Shown here piece by piece: positions 16,365 to 24,722 of a stretch of 64,000 bases of DNA. The DNA is from JANNOG01 sp050329835. Its GTDB lineage: Bacteria > Actinomycetota > Actinomycetes > Actinomycetales > JBBAYJ01. The position numbers and the translations under genes are program-made. Each line of letters starts with the position of its first letter. The stretch's first letter is position 1. The notes beneath the pieces were generated by a model. It made no database searches, was not told the DNA's origin, and saw only the letters and a program-made list of their open reading frames with translations. The stretch lies in NCBI GenBank assembly GCA_050329835.1, contig JBHJOJ010000022.1, positions 31,398 to 95,397 of the forward strand. The letters are read 5' to 3'.

Positions 16365-16599
16365 GGCGCCGAGGGCCGGCGATCGTCGCGGGGCTGCCCG
16401 GCGTCGGCCCGGCGCGGGCCGTCCTGACGGCCGTCGTCGTGGGCGCGGTCACGGCCGTGGTGGTCTCGGTCGAGGCCGTCGCCGGCCCCTGACCCCGCCG
16501 CCTCACCCCGCGGCGGAGGCCTTCCCGAACCGGGAGACCGTGGTGACGGCGACGGGTGCGGTGCCTGCGCCGCCCGGGGTTCCCGGCCCGGGACGGGCG

Positions 16600-16629
16600 A
16601 CGGCCCCGGCCGGGTCGGGCCGGGGCCGT
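16600..16629 (-). terminator. Perfect 12-bp hairpin downstream of the M14 gene
   Basis: Arms acggccccggcc and ggccggggccgt (16600-16611, 16618-16629) pair perfectly around gggtcg. It begins 20 bases beyond the stop of the reverse-strand carboxypeptidase, as expected for its terminator. No U tract, as often in this GC range. The 235 bases between the VOC gene and this hairpin contain nothing else I can support. Confidence 0.75.
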
Positions 16630-16648
16630 CGCGGAGGGAGCGGTCCTG

Positions 16649-19600
16649 CTAGGAGTCGAGGAGGTACCCGACCGTCCGGCCCAGGAGGTCACGCCGGACC
16701 TCGGGGTCGGCGATCTGCTCGACACCGAACCCGAGCAGCACCGTGCTGTCGGTCGCCACCGCCGCCTGCGCGGGCGGCACCAGGCCCTGCGACCGCTCGA
16801 ACTCCCGGGTGTTGCCGGGGCTGCCCGCCGGGGGTCCGGTGACCGACCAGTCGCCGAGACCGGTCTCGAAGCCCTCGGCCGCCACCTCGGCCCCGTCGAC
16901 GACGACGCGCGTGTCGTCGACGAAGACTCCGGCGCCGCCCGTGGACGGGTCGGTGACGTAGGCGATCGAGACCTCGACGGTGGACCCGGCGTACGCCGAC
17001 AGGTCGAATGTCGCCGGCTGCCACCCGCCGCTGTTGCCGGTGAGCGCGTGCCACTCGCCCGTGGCGCCGGACGGCGTGCAGGCGCCGCCGGACAGCGTGA
17101 GGTAGTTCGTCAGGGCCGGGTGCTGGTCGAGCAGGAACCCGGCCTCGCACTCGGTCGGGACGGTCTGCGTCGACAGGCCGCCGGCCTCGGGAAGGGTGGT
17201 CCAATCGTCCCCGCCCGCCGTCCTGGCCTCGACGACGACCGAGTCGTACCCGGTCTCGAGGTCGAACGAGAGCTGGGTCGACAGATCGACGTCCGCGCCC
17301 GGTGCCACCCCGGTGAGATCCACCGTGCGGGTCAGCCGGGTGTAGAGGCCGTCGGCGTGGGTGGTTCCCGCGTACCACTCGCCCTCGACCGGGGCGTAGG
17401 GGTCCGGCCCCTCGGACGTGTACACCCCCAGCGGGCGGCTGTCGGCGAACTGCGGGAACGACTCCGGCGGCAGGACACCGCTGGTCACCGTGAACGACCC
17501 GGCCTCGTCGACAGGGTTGGTCGCGGTACCCGCGAGGTCCCCCGCGAAGCCGGACAGCGGGTCCTCGGACCCGGTGACCGCCGACACGGACTCGTTCGGC
17601 TGCCGGTCGAAGGCCCCGAGCCAGTACTGGTAGAAGTCGTCGGCCAGGATGAGGCAGTCCGAGAAGAAGTCCGTCGTGACGGCGCACTCCGTCCCCGGCT
17701 CGTTGTCGAGGCCGTAGTACAGGCCGCCGACCTGGCTGCCGAGCGCCCCGTCGTACCCGGCGGTCTCGCCGGTCACGAGCAGCTTGCCGCCCTCGTTGAG
17801 GTAGTCGCGCATCGCGAGCGTCGTGAACTGCTCGCGCTCCGCGACCGCGATCTCCGGGATCGGTCCGAAGAGGAACGTGTCGGTGAGCTCGTCCTCCGGG
17901 TCCTGGGTGATCCGGTTGTCGCCGTAGTACCAGACCACGGCGTCGAAGTGCGAGAGCACGCCCTGGTCGTGCGGCACCCCCTGCGCCGAGATGTCCCACG
18001 TCGAGACCCTGGCGCCGATCGCCTCGAGGTCCTCGACATAGGTGGAGAGGTACTGCGGCGCGGCCAGCGGCGGGTCGTAGGTGGGGTTCACGCCCTCGTA
18101 GTCCTCGTTGGCCACGACCAGGACGTCGTCACCGCGGGTGCTGCCGTCCTCGGCGACCGTGTACGTGAACCGTTCGCTCTCCACCCAGGGCCGGCGCTCG
18201 CCGAGCTTGAGCCCCGAGAACCAGACCTCGACCGAGTCGCCCGGCCGGGCCCGGATCTGGCCCCGGCGCTCGGCGTACCACACGTCGCTGTCGTCGCCGT
18301 AGCGCTCGCCGCCGTCCCACTCCCGGGTGAGGAACGGCAGCTTCTGCCCACCGTTCACCCGGTACCAGCCGAGGACCAGCTGGAGCTGCCGGTCGACGGT
18401 GACCGCAACGGTCTGCGGCGACCCGTAGGAGACGTCGAAGGTGTCGACGGCGAAGTCCGGCGCGTCGATCCCCACCGCCGAGACCGGGTCCGCGGGGTCG
18501 GCGGCCGACTTGGCGACCGAGAGGGCGAAGGGGATGTTGGTCTCGAACTCACGCTGGATCAGCGGCTCGGAGTCCGGGAAGTTGAAGACGCTCTCGCAGT
18601 CCGCCGCCTCGAAGGCGTCGGCGGGGTCCCACTCGCTGGCCGTCGCGCACGTCGACATCTCCGGGGTGAAGGCGAGGATGCCGTAGACGCTGTGGGCGTG
18701 CTCGGTGGTCTCGCCGTTCGTGGTGTACAGCTCGGCGGACAGGTCCGGGTCGTAACCGGGGACCGCGGGGTTCTCGTCCGTGCCGGCCAGCGCCTCGTAG
18801 ACGAGGTCGTCCGGGGTCGGGGTCGAGACCTGCCAGCCGGTGCCGTAGAGCATGAGCTCCGCCGCCGAGTGGTAGTTGACGAGGAAGGAGAAGTCGATGC
18901 GCGCCATGAGCTCGTCCAGCGCCTGGGTCTCCGGCTCGGACCCCGGCCCCGGGCCGCGGTACGTCGAGCTCACCAGGTCGGGCGAGGACCCCTCGTTGTC
19001 GTAGCCCCACCGCTCGGGCCAGTTCCGGTTCGGGTCCACACCGTCCAGGCCGGTGATGACGCCGTCGCCGTCGTTGTCGGCGAGGTTCTTCCGCCACAGC
19101 CGGTTGCCGTCGGTGAACGTGTAGTCGTAGCCGTCCGGGTTGGCCATCGGCACGAACCACAGTTCGGTGCTGTCGACGATCCGGCGGATCTCGCGGTCCG
19201 TCGAGTAGCCGTCGAGGACGTGGTGCAGCAGCCGTCGGGTCATCTCCGGGGTGATCCACTCGCGGGCGTGCTGGGTGGACACGTACAGCACCGACGGCCG
19301 TTGCCCCTGCGGGACGCGCTGGGCGTTCTTGGTCACCCGCACCGCGAGGATGTCCTGGCCCTGCACCGACTGCCCGATGGTGACGAGCTCGGCGATCCCG
19401 GGGTTGTCGGCGGCGAGCTGCCGGAACTCCTCCTCGAGGTTGCCCTCCCCGCTCCAGGGCCGGAACACGCCGCCCGTCTCCTCCGCGGTCTCGGCGGCGA
19501 AGGTGCGCGCCTCGGCGCCGTCGGCCCCGGACACCTCCTTCGGAGTGAGCGGGACGCCGGCCGCGATGAGGCGCTCCGCCAGCACGGGAGGCGCGATCAC

Positions 19601-19840
19601 CTCGACGACGGTGGAGCCGTCCGGGCCGGTCGGAGCGGTGGCGATGTCCTCGTGGTCCAGTCCCGCGGCCCGCAGCTGCGCCAGGTGCTTCGCCGAGATC
19701 TCGCCGGTGTAGACCTGAGGCCCGGAGAGGTCGACCGGTGGATCGGGGTCGAGATCGTCGGCCATCGTCGGCACGACGCCGACCATGAAGAGGCCCGCCC
19801 CCAGGGCGAGTGCCATCGCTCGGCGGAGTGTGCGCGTCAT
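16649..19840 (-). CDS. Secreted M14-family zinc carboxypeptidase
   Basis: A 1063-residue exported protein. The signal peptide is MTRTLRRAMALALGAGLFMV to about residue 28. A pro-region comes first, then the M14 domain: the zinc motif STQHAREWITPEM (H-x-x-E), GYDYTFTDGNRLWRKN, DPNRNWPERWG, the third zinc ligand region NYHSAAELMLYGTGW and the catalytic glutamate AFTPEMSTC. A long C-terminal half carries Ig- or MAM-like jelly-roll segments (GYDSVVVEARTAGGDDW, GVFVDDTRVVVDGAEV). Secreted actinobacterial members are about 1000 residues. Likely scavenges extracellular peptides. ATG 19840 gives the shortest signal peptide; ATG 19876 adds 12 residues. Confidence 0.92.
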   Translation of the reverse strand: MTRTLRRAMALALGAGLFMVGVVPTMADDLDPDPPVDLSGPQVYTGEISAKHLAQLRAAGLDHEDIATAPTGPDGSTVVEVIAPPVLAERLIAAGVPLTPKEVSGADGAEARTFAAETAEETGGVFRPWSGEGNLEEEFRQLAADNPGIAELVTIGQSVQGQDILAVRVTKNAQRVPQGQRPSVLYVSTQHAREWITPEMTRRLLHHVLDGYSTDREIRRIVDSTELWFVPMANPDGYDYTFTDGNRLWRKNLADNDGDGVITGLDGVDPNRNWPERWGYDNEGSSPDLVSSTYRGPGPGSEPETQALDELMARIDFSFLVNYHSAAELMLYGTGWQVSTPTPDDLVYEALAGTDENPAVPGYDPDLSAELYTTNGETTEHAHSVYGILAFTPEMSTCATASEWDPADAFEAADCESVFNFPDSEPLIQREFETNIPFALSVAKSAADPADPVSAVGIDAPDFAVDTFDVSYGSPQTVAVTVDRQLQLVLGWYRVNGGQKLPFLTREWDGGERYGDDSDVWYAERRGQIRARPGDSVEVWFSGLKLGERRPWVESERFTYTVAEDGSTRGDDVLVVANEDYEGVNPTYDPPLAAPQYLSTYVEDLEAIGARVSTWDISAQGVPHDQGVLSHFDAVVWYYGDNRITQDPEDELTDTFLFGPIPEIAVAEREQFTTLAMRDYLNEGGKLLVTGETAGYDGALGSQVGGLYYGLDNEPGTECAVTTDFFSDCLILADDFYQYWLGAFDRQPNESVSAVTGSEDPLSGFAGDLAGTATNPVDEAGSFTVTSGVLPPESFPQFADSRPLGVYTSEGPDPYAPVEGEWYAGTTHADGLYTRLTRTVDLTGVAPGADVDLSTQLSFDLETGYDSVVVEARTAGGDDWTTLPEAGGLSTQTVPTECEAGFLLDQHPALTNYLTLSGGACTPSGATGEWHALTGNSGGWQPATFDLSAYAGSTVEVSIAYVTDPSTGGAGVFVDDTRVVVDGAEVAAEGFETGLGDWSVTGPPAGSPGNTREFERSQGLVPPAQAAVATDSTVLLGFGVEQIADPEVRRDLLGRTVGYLLDS

Positions 19841-20007
19841 GGGACCACCGATCTCGCGAGGATGTGAGCGATACATCAGATGGCGCCGCCGACCGGCGCG
19901 TCAACCCCTCGGCGCCGATCGGTTCCCGCGAACCTCGCGACACGCCGAAATCCTGCCCGAAGGTGCCAGAGCGCGGCGGGGGCGGCCCGGGCCCGGACGT
20001 CGCGGTG

Positions 20008-21360
20008 CTAGGCGGGCCGGCCGCCTCGGCCGCCCGGGGGCGCCGCCCCGGTCCGCAGCCACGCCGACCCTCGGGTGCGTGCCACGAGCACGGCGAGCCG
20101 CGCCGCCGTGTGCGCCCCCACCGCCCACCACAGCCCCACCAGTCCGCCGCCGGCGGCCGTCGCCGCCCAGGCCGCCACCAGGAACACGGCCAGGGTCGCG
20201 ACGCCGGTGACGGCCAGGTAGGCGTGGTCCCCGGCCCCGATGAGCACCCCGTCGAGCGCGAACGTCACCCCGGCGACGACCTGGAGGAGGGCCACGAGCA
20301 CGAGGACGTCGCCCAGTAGGTGCCGGACCGCGGGATCAGGGGAGAACAGACCGGGCGCCCACGGCAGGCAGGCGAGCACCAGCACCCCGGTCCCCGCCCC
20401 GGACCACAGCCCCCACCAGGCGAGGCGACGCGTGACCGCGCGGACGTCCCCGACGTCGCCCGCCCCCAGACCGCGCGCGACCAGGGCCTGGGCGGCGATC
20501 GCGACGGCGTCCAGCGCGAGGGCCAGGAACCCCCACACGGCAACGGCAACGGTGTGGGCCGCCAGGGCCACCGTGCCGGCCGCCCCCGCCCAGGCGACCG
20601 CCGCCAGCAGGTAGATCCGCAGCGTGAGGGTCCGCAGGAACAGCGCGCCCGACGCCGAGGCCGAGGTCCGGATGCCGGCGGAGTCCGGGCGCAGCGAGGC
20701 GCCGTGGCGCCGCGCGCGCCGGACCACCACGGCGGTCAGCGCCGCCGCCATGCCGACCTGGGCGATCACGGTCCCCAACGCCGACCCGGCGATGCCCCAC
20801 CCCGCGGGGTACACGAGGACGTAGTTGAGGCCGACGTTGGCGGCGGCCCCGGTCGCCGCCACCACGAGCGGGGTCCGGACGTCCAGTGCGCCGCGCAGGG
20901 CCCCGGTGGCGGCCAGCACGACGAGCATGGCGGGCAGACCCACGGCGGAGACGCGCAGGTAGACGAGCGCGAAGGGCCGCGCGGCGGGGGTCGCGCCCAG
21001 GGCGTCGACGAGCACGGGCGCTGCGGCCGCCCCGGCGAGGGCGAGGACCACGCCGAGGCCGGCCGCCAGCCAGAGGCCGTCGATCCCCTGCTGGGCCGCC
21101 GCCCGGAGGTCGCCGGCCCCGACGGACCGGCCGACCGCCGCCGTCGTGGCGTAGGCGAGGAAGACGCACAGGTAGACCAGCGTCGACAGGACCGCCCCGG
21201 CGACGCCGAGGCCGGCGAGCGGGGCGGTGCCGAGGTTGCCGACGATGGCGGCGTCGGCCAGCAGGAACAACGGCTCGGCGACGAGGGCGCCCAGGGCGGG
21301 CACGGCCAGCCGGAGGATCTCGCGGTCCCTCGCCCGGCCCGCGGAGGACGGGTCGATCAC
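20008..21360 (-). CDS. MATE-family efflux transporter (DinF-like)
   Basis: A 450-residue, about 12-helix membrane protein of the MATE family, DinF branch. The N-terminal REILRLAVPALGALVAEPLF and FLLADAAIVGNLGTAPLAGL are typical, and the second half repeats the six-helix module. Expected to export organic cations or drugs using a Na+ or H+ gradient. No linked regulator: the upstream neighbour is the divergent Uma2-RecQ operon, so the two may share a promoter region. Confidence 0.93.
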   Translation of the reverse strand: MIDPSSAGRARDREILRLAVPALGALVAEPLFLLADAAIVGNLGTAPLAGLGVAGAVLSTLVYLCVFLAYATTAAVGRSVGAGDLRAAAQQGIDGLWLAAGLGVVLALAGAAAAPVLVDALGATPAARPFALVYLRVSAVGLPAMLVVLAATGALRGALDVRTPLVVAATGAAANVGLNYVLVYPAGWGIAGSALGTVIAQVGMAAALTAVVVRRARRHGASLRPDSAGIRTSASASGALFLRTLTLRIYLLAAVAWAGAAGTVALAAHTVAVAVWGFLALALDAVAIAAQALVARGLGAGDVGDVRAVTRRLAWWGLWSGAGTGVLVLACLPWAPGLFSPDPAVRHLLGDVLVLVALLQVVAGVTFALDGVLIGAGDHAYLAVTGVATLAVFLVAAWAATAAGGGLVGLWWAVGAHTAARLAVLVARTRGSAWLRTGAAPPGGRGGRPA

Positions 21361-21523
21361 CGGAGGCTATCGGTCCGCCGGCCGCCGGCCGCCGGCCGCG
21401 GGGCGTCGAGCCGCGGTCGTCCACAGTGCCGGCCGGGGCCGCCCGTCCACAGGTGCGCCGCCCGGAGCTGCCCGGCCCGCTTCCTCGGCGGCAGGGTCGT
21501 CGTCATGACGCGGAGAGCGACGG

Positions 21524-22081
21524 ATGACGACGACCTATCGTGACGACGTGCGGACCGTCGTCCTGGGGCCCCGCCCGCCCGAGATCGAGGCGCTCATCGA
21601 GCGCCGTCGCCGGCTGGGGCAGGACAGGCACGACGAGATCTGGCAGGGGGACCACCACACGGCGCCGTACGCCCACCCGTGGCACGGCTACGTCGAGGGC
21701 GAGATCGCCCGTGCGCTGGATCCGCCGGCGAGGGGCCGCGGATTGGTGCCCACCGGGGGGTTCAACCTCGGCGCCCCGGACGACTTCCGGGTCCCGGACG
21801 CCGGGGTGCACGTGTCGCTTCCGCACGAGCTCTACGTCCCCACCGCCCTTCTCGTCGTCGAGGTGCTGTCGCCGGACGACGAGTCGTGGGAGAAGCTGCC
21901 CTTCTACGCCGGGCGCGGGGTCCGCGAGGTCCTCATGGTCGACCCGCGCGCGTCGACGATCGCCTGCCTGCGGGTGCGGGGCGACGACGGGTGGGACGAG
22001 GTCGACCACAGCGAGGTGCTCGCCGTCGCGGTGGCCGACCTCGTCGGGGGTGTCCGGTGGCCCGAGGGGTCCGGATCATGA
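21524..22081 (+). CDS. Uma2-family (DUF820) putative endonuclease
   Basis: A 185-residue protein with the PD-(D/E)xK layout of the Uma2 family: FRVPDAGVHVS, LLVVEVLSPDDESWEKLPFY (acidic residues plus lysine) and GVREVLMVDP. The family is predicted nuclease with no settled role. Its stop overlaps the ATG of the RecQ-like helicase (ATGA), so the two are co-translated, which suggests a shared DNA-related task. Confidence 0.88.
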   Translation: MTTTYRDDVRTVVLGPRPPEIEALIERRRRLGQDRHDEIWQGDHHTAPYAHPWHGYVEGEIARALDPPARGRGLVPTGGFNLGAPDDFRVPDAGVHVSLPHELYVPTALLVVEVLSPDDESWEKLPFYAGRGVREVLMVDPRASTIACLRVRGDDGWDEVDHSEVLAVAVADLVGGVRWPEGSGS

Positions 22082-24228
22082 CGGCGGCCGCGCCGACCGT
22101 CACCGTCCCCGATCTCACGCTCGCCGACGACGCCCGTGACGTCCTGCGGCGCCTCACCGACCGGGCCGACGCCGACTTCCGGCCGGACCAGCTGGAGGCG
22201 ATCGAGGCGCTGCTGCTCCGGGGCGAACGGGTGCTCGTCGTCCAGCGGACGGGGTGGGGCAAGTCCGCGGTGTACTTCGTCGCCACCGCGCTGCTGCGGC
22301 GGGCGGGAGCGGGACCCACGATCATCGTGTCGCCGCTGCTGTCGCTCATGCGGAACCAGATCGACTCCGCGGCGCGGCCGGGCGTCCGGGCCCACACCGT
22401 CAACTCCGGCAACGTCACCGAGTGGGACGAGGTCCGGGAGCTGCTGGCCGCCGGCGACGTCGACGTCCTGCTGGTCAGCCCCGAGCGACTCAACAACCCG
22501 CAGTTCCGCGAGACCTGGCTGCCCGCCCTCGCGGACACCACCGGGCTGCTGGTCGTCGACGAGGCCCACTGCGTGTCGGACTGGGGCCACGACTTCCGGC
22601 CGGACTACCGTCGGGTGCGCGACCTGCTGGCCCGGCTGCGTCCGGGCACGCCGGTGCTCGCCACCACGGCGACGGCCAACGCCCGGGTCGTCACCGACGT
22701 CGGCGAGCAGCTGGCGGCCGGCGGGCGGGAGGTGCTCACCCTGCGCGGGCCGCTGGCCCGGGACTCGCTGCGGCTCGGCGTCCTGGCCCTGCCGGAGCCC
22801 GACCGGGTGCCCTGGCTGGCCGAGCACCTCGGCGACCTGACGAGCTCCGGGATCGTCTACACGCTGACCGTCGCCCAGGCTGAGGACACCGCCGAGGCGC
22901 TGCGCGCCGCCGGGCACGAGGTGCGGGCATACACCGGCCGCCAGGACGGCGACGAGCGGGTCGAGGCGGAGCGGGCGCTGCTCGAGAACCGGGTGAAGGC
23001 GCTCGTGGCGACGTCCGCGCTGGGCATGGGGTTCGACAAGCCGGACCTGGGCTTCGTGGTCCACCTCGGGGCGCCGAACTCGCCCATCGCCTACTACCAG
23101 CAGGTGGGCCGGGCCGGACGTGCCGTCGAGAGCGCCGACGTCCTGCTGCTGCCCGGGTCGCAGGACCGGGCCATCTGGGACTGGTTCGCCTCCCTCGCCT
23201 TCCCGGGCCCCGGCGTGGTGTCCCGGGTGCTGGCCGTCCTCGGGGACTCGACCCGCCCGCTGTCCACCCCTGCGCTCGAACCGCTCGTCGACCTCCGGCG
23301 GTCCCGGCTCGAGCTGCTGCTCAAGGTGCTCGACGTGGACGGCGCGGTCCGCCGCGTCGCGGGCGGATGGGAGGCCACCGGCCGCCCGTGGAGCTACGAC
23401 GAGCCGCGTTACGCCCGGGTCGCCGAGGCCCGCACCGCCGAGGCCGCGGCGATGCTGGCGTATGCGGTCCCCGCGGACCGCGCGCCCGGCTGCCGGATGC
23501 GGTTCCTGCGGGAGCGGCTCGACGACCCGTGGGCCGCGGACTGCCGGCGCTGCGACGTCTGCGCCGGCCCGTGGTACCCGGCGGCGGTGTCGGCGGCGGC
23601 GAGGCGGGCCGTGGCCCGGGTGGTCGACCGGCCCGGCGTGGTGGTCGAGGCCAGGACCTCGTGGCCGACTGGGATGGACCGGGTCGGGGTGCCGGTGAGG
23701 GGCCGGATCGCCGAGGGCGAACGGACGAGCGACGGGCGTGCCGTCGCGCGGCTGTCCGATCTCGGGTGGGGGTCCCGGCTGCGCGGGCTGCTGGCCGACG
23801 GGGCGCCCGACGCCCCCGTCGGCGACGACCTCTTCCGTGCCGTGGCCACGGTCCTGCGGGAGTGGCAGTGGGCGGAGCGTCCGGTCGCGGTGGCGGCCGT
23901 CCCGTCCCGGCGGCGTCCCGTGCTGGTGGCGTCTCTCGCCGAGCGGCTGGCGGCGGCCGGCGGCCTGGAGTACCTGGGACCGCTCGAACTCCGTCACGGC
24001 GGACCGGCGGGCGGGTCCGGCGGCAACAGCGCGACCCGACTGGCCGGCGTCTGGGAGCGGGTCGCCGTCCCCGGACCGACGGCGGCGCGGCTGCCGGCCC
24101 TGGCCGGCCCGGTCCTGCTCGTCGACGACCTCGTCGACTCCCGCTGGACGCTGACCGTCGCGGGGCGTGAACTCCGGCTGGCCGGCGCGGACGCCGTGCT
24201 CCCGTTCGCCCTGGCGGCGGCCGGGTGA
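22078..24228 (+). CDS. RecQ-like helicase fused to a phosphoribosyltransferase-like domain
   Basis: A 716-residue protein. Residues about 30-360 form a RecQ-type SF2 helicase: FRPDQLEAIEALL, Walker A QRTGWGKSAVYF, SPLLSLMRNQI, DEAH box VVDEAHCVSDWGHDFRPDY, ATTATAN, and YQQVGRAGRA (motif VI). A short Cys-rich segment DCRRCDVCAG stands where RecQ binds zinc. The C terminus (about 670-716) carries VLLVDDLVDSRWTLTVAGRE, a PRPP-binding-like motif of type I phosphoribosyltransferases. Such fusions occur in actinobacteria. The PRT part may be structural. Start overlaps the Uma2 stop. Confidence 0.9.
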   Translation: MTAAAPTVTVPDLTLADDARDVLRRLTDRADADFRPDQLEAIEALLLRGERVLVVQRTGWGKSAVYFVATALLRRAGAGPTIIVSPLLSLMRNQIDSAARPGVRAHTVNSGNVTEWDEVRELLAAGDVDVLLVSPERLNNPQFRETWLPALADTTGLLVVDEAHCVSDWGHDFRPDYRRVRDLLARLRPGTPVLATTATANARVVTDVGEQLAAGGREVLTLRGPLARDSLRLGVLALPEPDRVPWLAEHLGDLTSSGIVYTLTVAQAEDTAEALRAAGHEVRAYTGRQDGDERVEAERALLENRVKALVATSALGMGFDKPDLGFVVHLGAPNSPIAYYQQVGRAGRAVESADVLLLPGSQDRAIWDWFASLAFPGPGVVSRVLAVLGDSTRPLSTPALEPLVDLRRSRLELLLKVLDVDGAVRRVAGGWEATGRPWSYDEPRYARVAEARTAEAAAMLAYAVPADRAPGCRMRFLRERLDDPWAADCRRCDVCAGPWYPAAVSAAARRAVARVVDRPGVVVEARTSWPTGMDRVGVPVRGRIAEGERTSDGRAVARLSDLGWGSRLRGLLADGAPDAPVGDDLFRAVATVLREWQWAERPVAVAAVPSRRRPVLVASLAERLAAAGGLEYLGPLELRHGGPAGGSGGNSATRLAGVWERVAVPGPTAARLPALAGPVLLVDDLVDSRWTLTVAGRELRLAGADAVLPFALAAAG

Positions 24229-24246
24229 GGGGAGCAGGTCACCGTC

Positions 24247-24639
24247 GTGACCAGTCGCCTGACCGAGATCAGCGTCGACGCGCGGGATCCGCGCCGGCTC
24301 GCCGAGTTCTGGGCCGCCGTCCTCGACTACCGCATCCTCGACGAGCGTGAGGACGGCCTGGTGGAGATCGGCTCGTGGGAGCCGATGGTCGAGGCGCACC
24401 GCGCCGGGCCGCGGCCCCCGACGATCGTCTTCGCTCGGGTGCCCGAGGACAAGATCGTGAAGAACCGCCTGCACCTCGACGTCAGCCCGGTCGACGCCAC
24501 GCGCGACGCCGAGGTGGACAGCCTGATCGCCCTGGGCGCACGCCGGATCGACGTCGGCCAGGGCGAGCAGAGCTGGGTCGTGCTCGCCGACCCCGGGGGC
24601 AACGAGTTCTGCGTGCTCCGGAGCCTCGCCGCGACGTAG
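24247..24639 (+). CDS. VOC-family protein
   Basis: A 130-residue glyoxalase-like protein of the actinobacterial type: EISVDARDPRRLAEFWAAVL, a central KNRLHLDVSPVD, and SWVVLADPGGNEFCVLR. Starts at a GTG 19 bases after the RecQ stop, so it may be the third gene of that transcript. Substrate unknown. Confidence 0.9.
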   Translation: MTSRLTEISVDARDPRRLAEFWAAVLDYRILDEREDGLVEIGSWEPMVEAHRAGPRPPTIVFARVPEDKIVKNRLHLDVSPVDATRDAEVDSLIALGARRIDVGQGEQSWVVLADPGGNEFCVLRSLAAT

Positions 24640-24688
24640 CCCCGGACGCCGCTGCGGGACCGCCGGACACGGCCCGCCGCCGGGCTTG

Positions 24689-24708
24689 CCCTGGAGCGCG
24701 CTCCAAGG
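24689..24708 (+). promoter_or_regulatory. MerR-type operator
   Basis: ccctggagcg/cgctccaagg is a near-perfect 20-base dyad (one mismatch), preceded by cTTGCCC as a -35 and followed by gagact as a possible -10, with the long spacer typical of MerR promoters. It ends 14 bases before the MerR-AKR start. Confidence 0.75.
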
Positions 24709-24722
24709 CCGAGACTCCCGCC

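Noticed and set aside
16365..16491. Hydrophobic stretch after the VOC gene (AVLTAVVVGAVTAVVVSVEA)
   Set aside because: No start codon with ribosome site that fits, and the frame overlaps the VOC gene; GC-rich repeats easily give Ala/Val runs.
16556..19867. 1103-codon forward frame opposite the M14 carboxypeptidase
   Set aside because: Shadow frame; the reverse strand encodes a signal peptide and the zinc peptidase motifs.
21361..21523. ccgccggccg tandem stretch before the Uma2 gene
   Set aside because: Short GC-rich slippage sequence without a unit long enough or symmetrical enough to propose a function.
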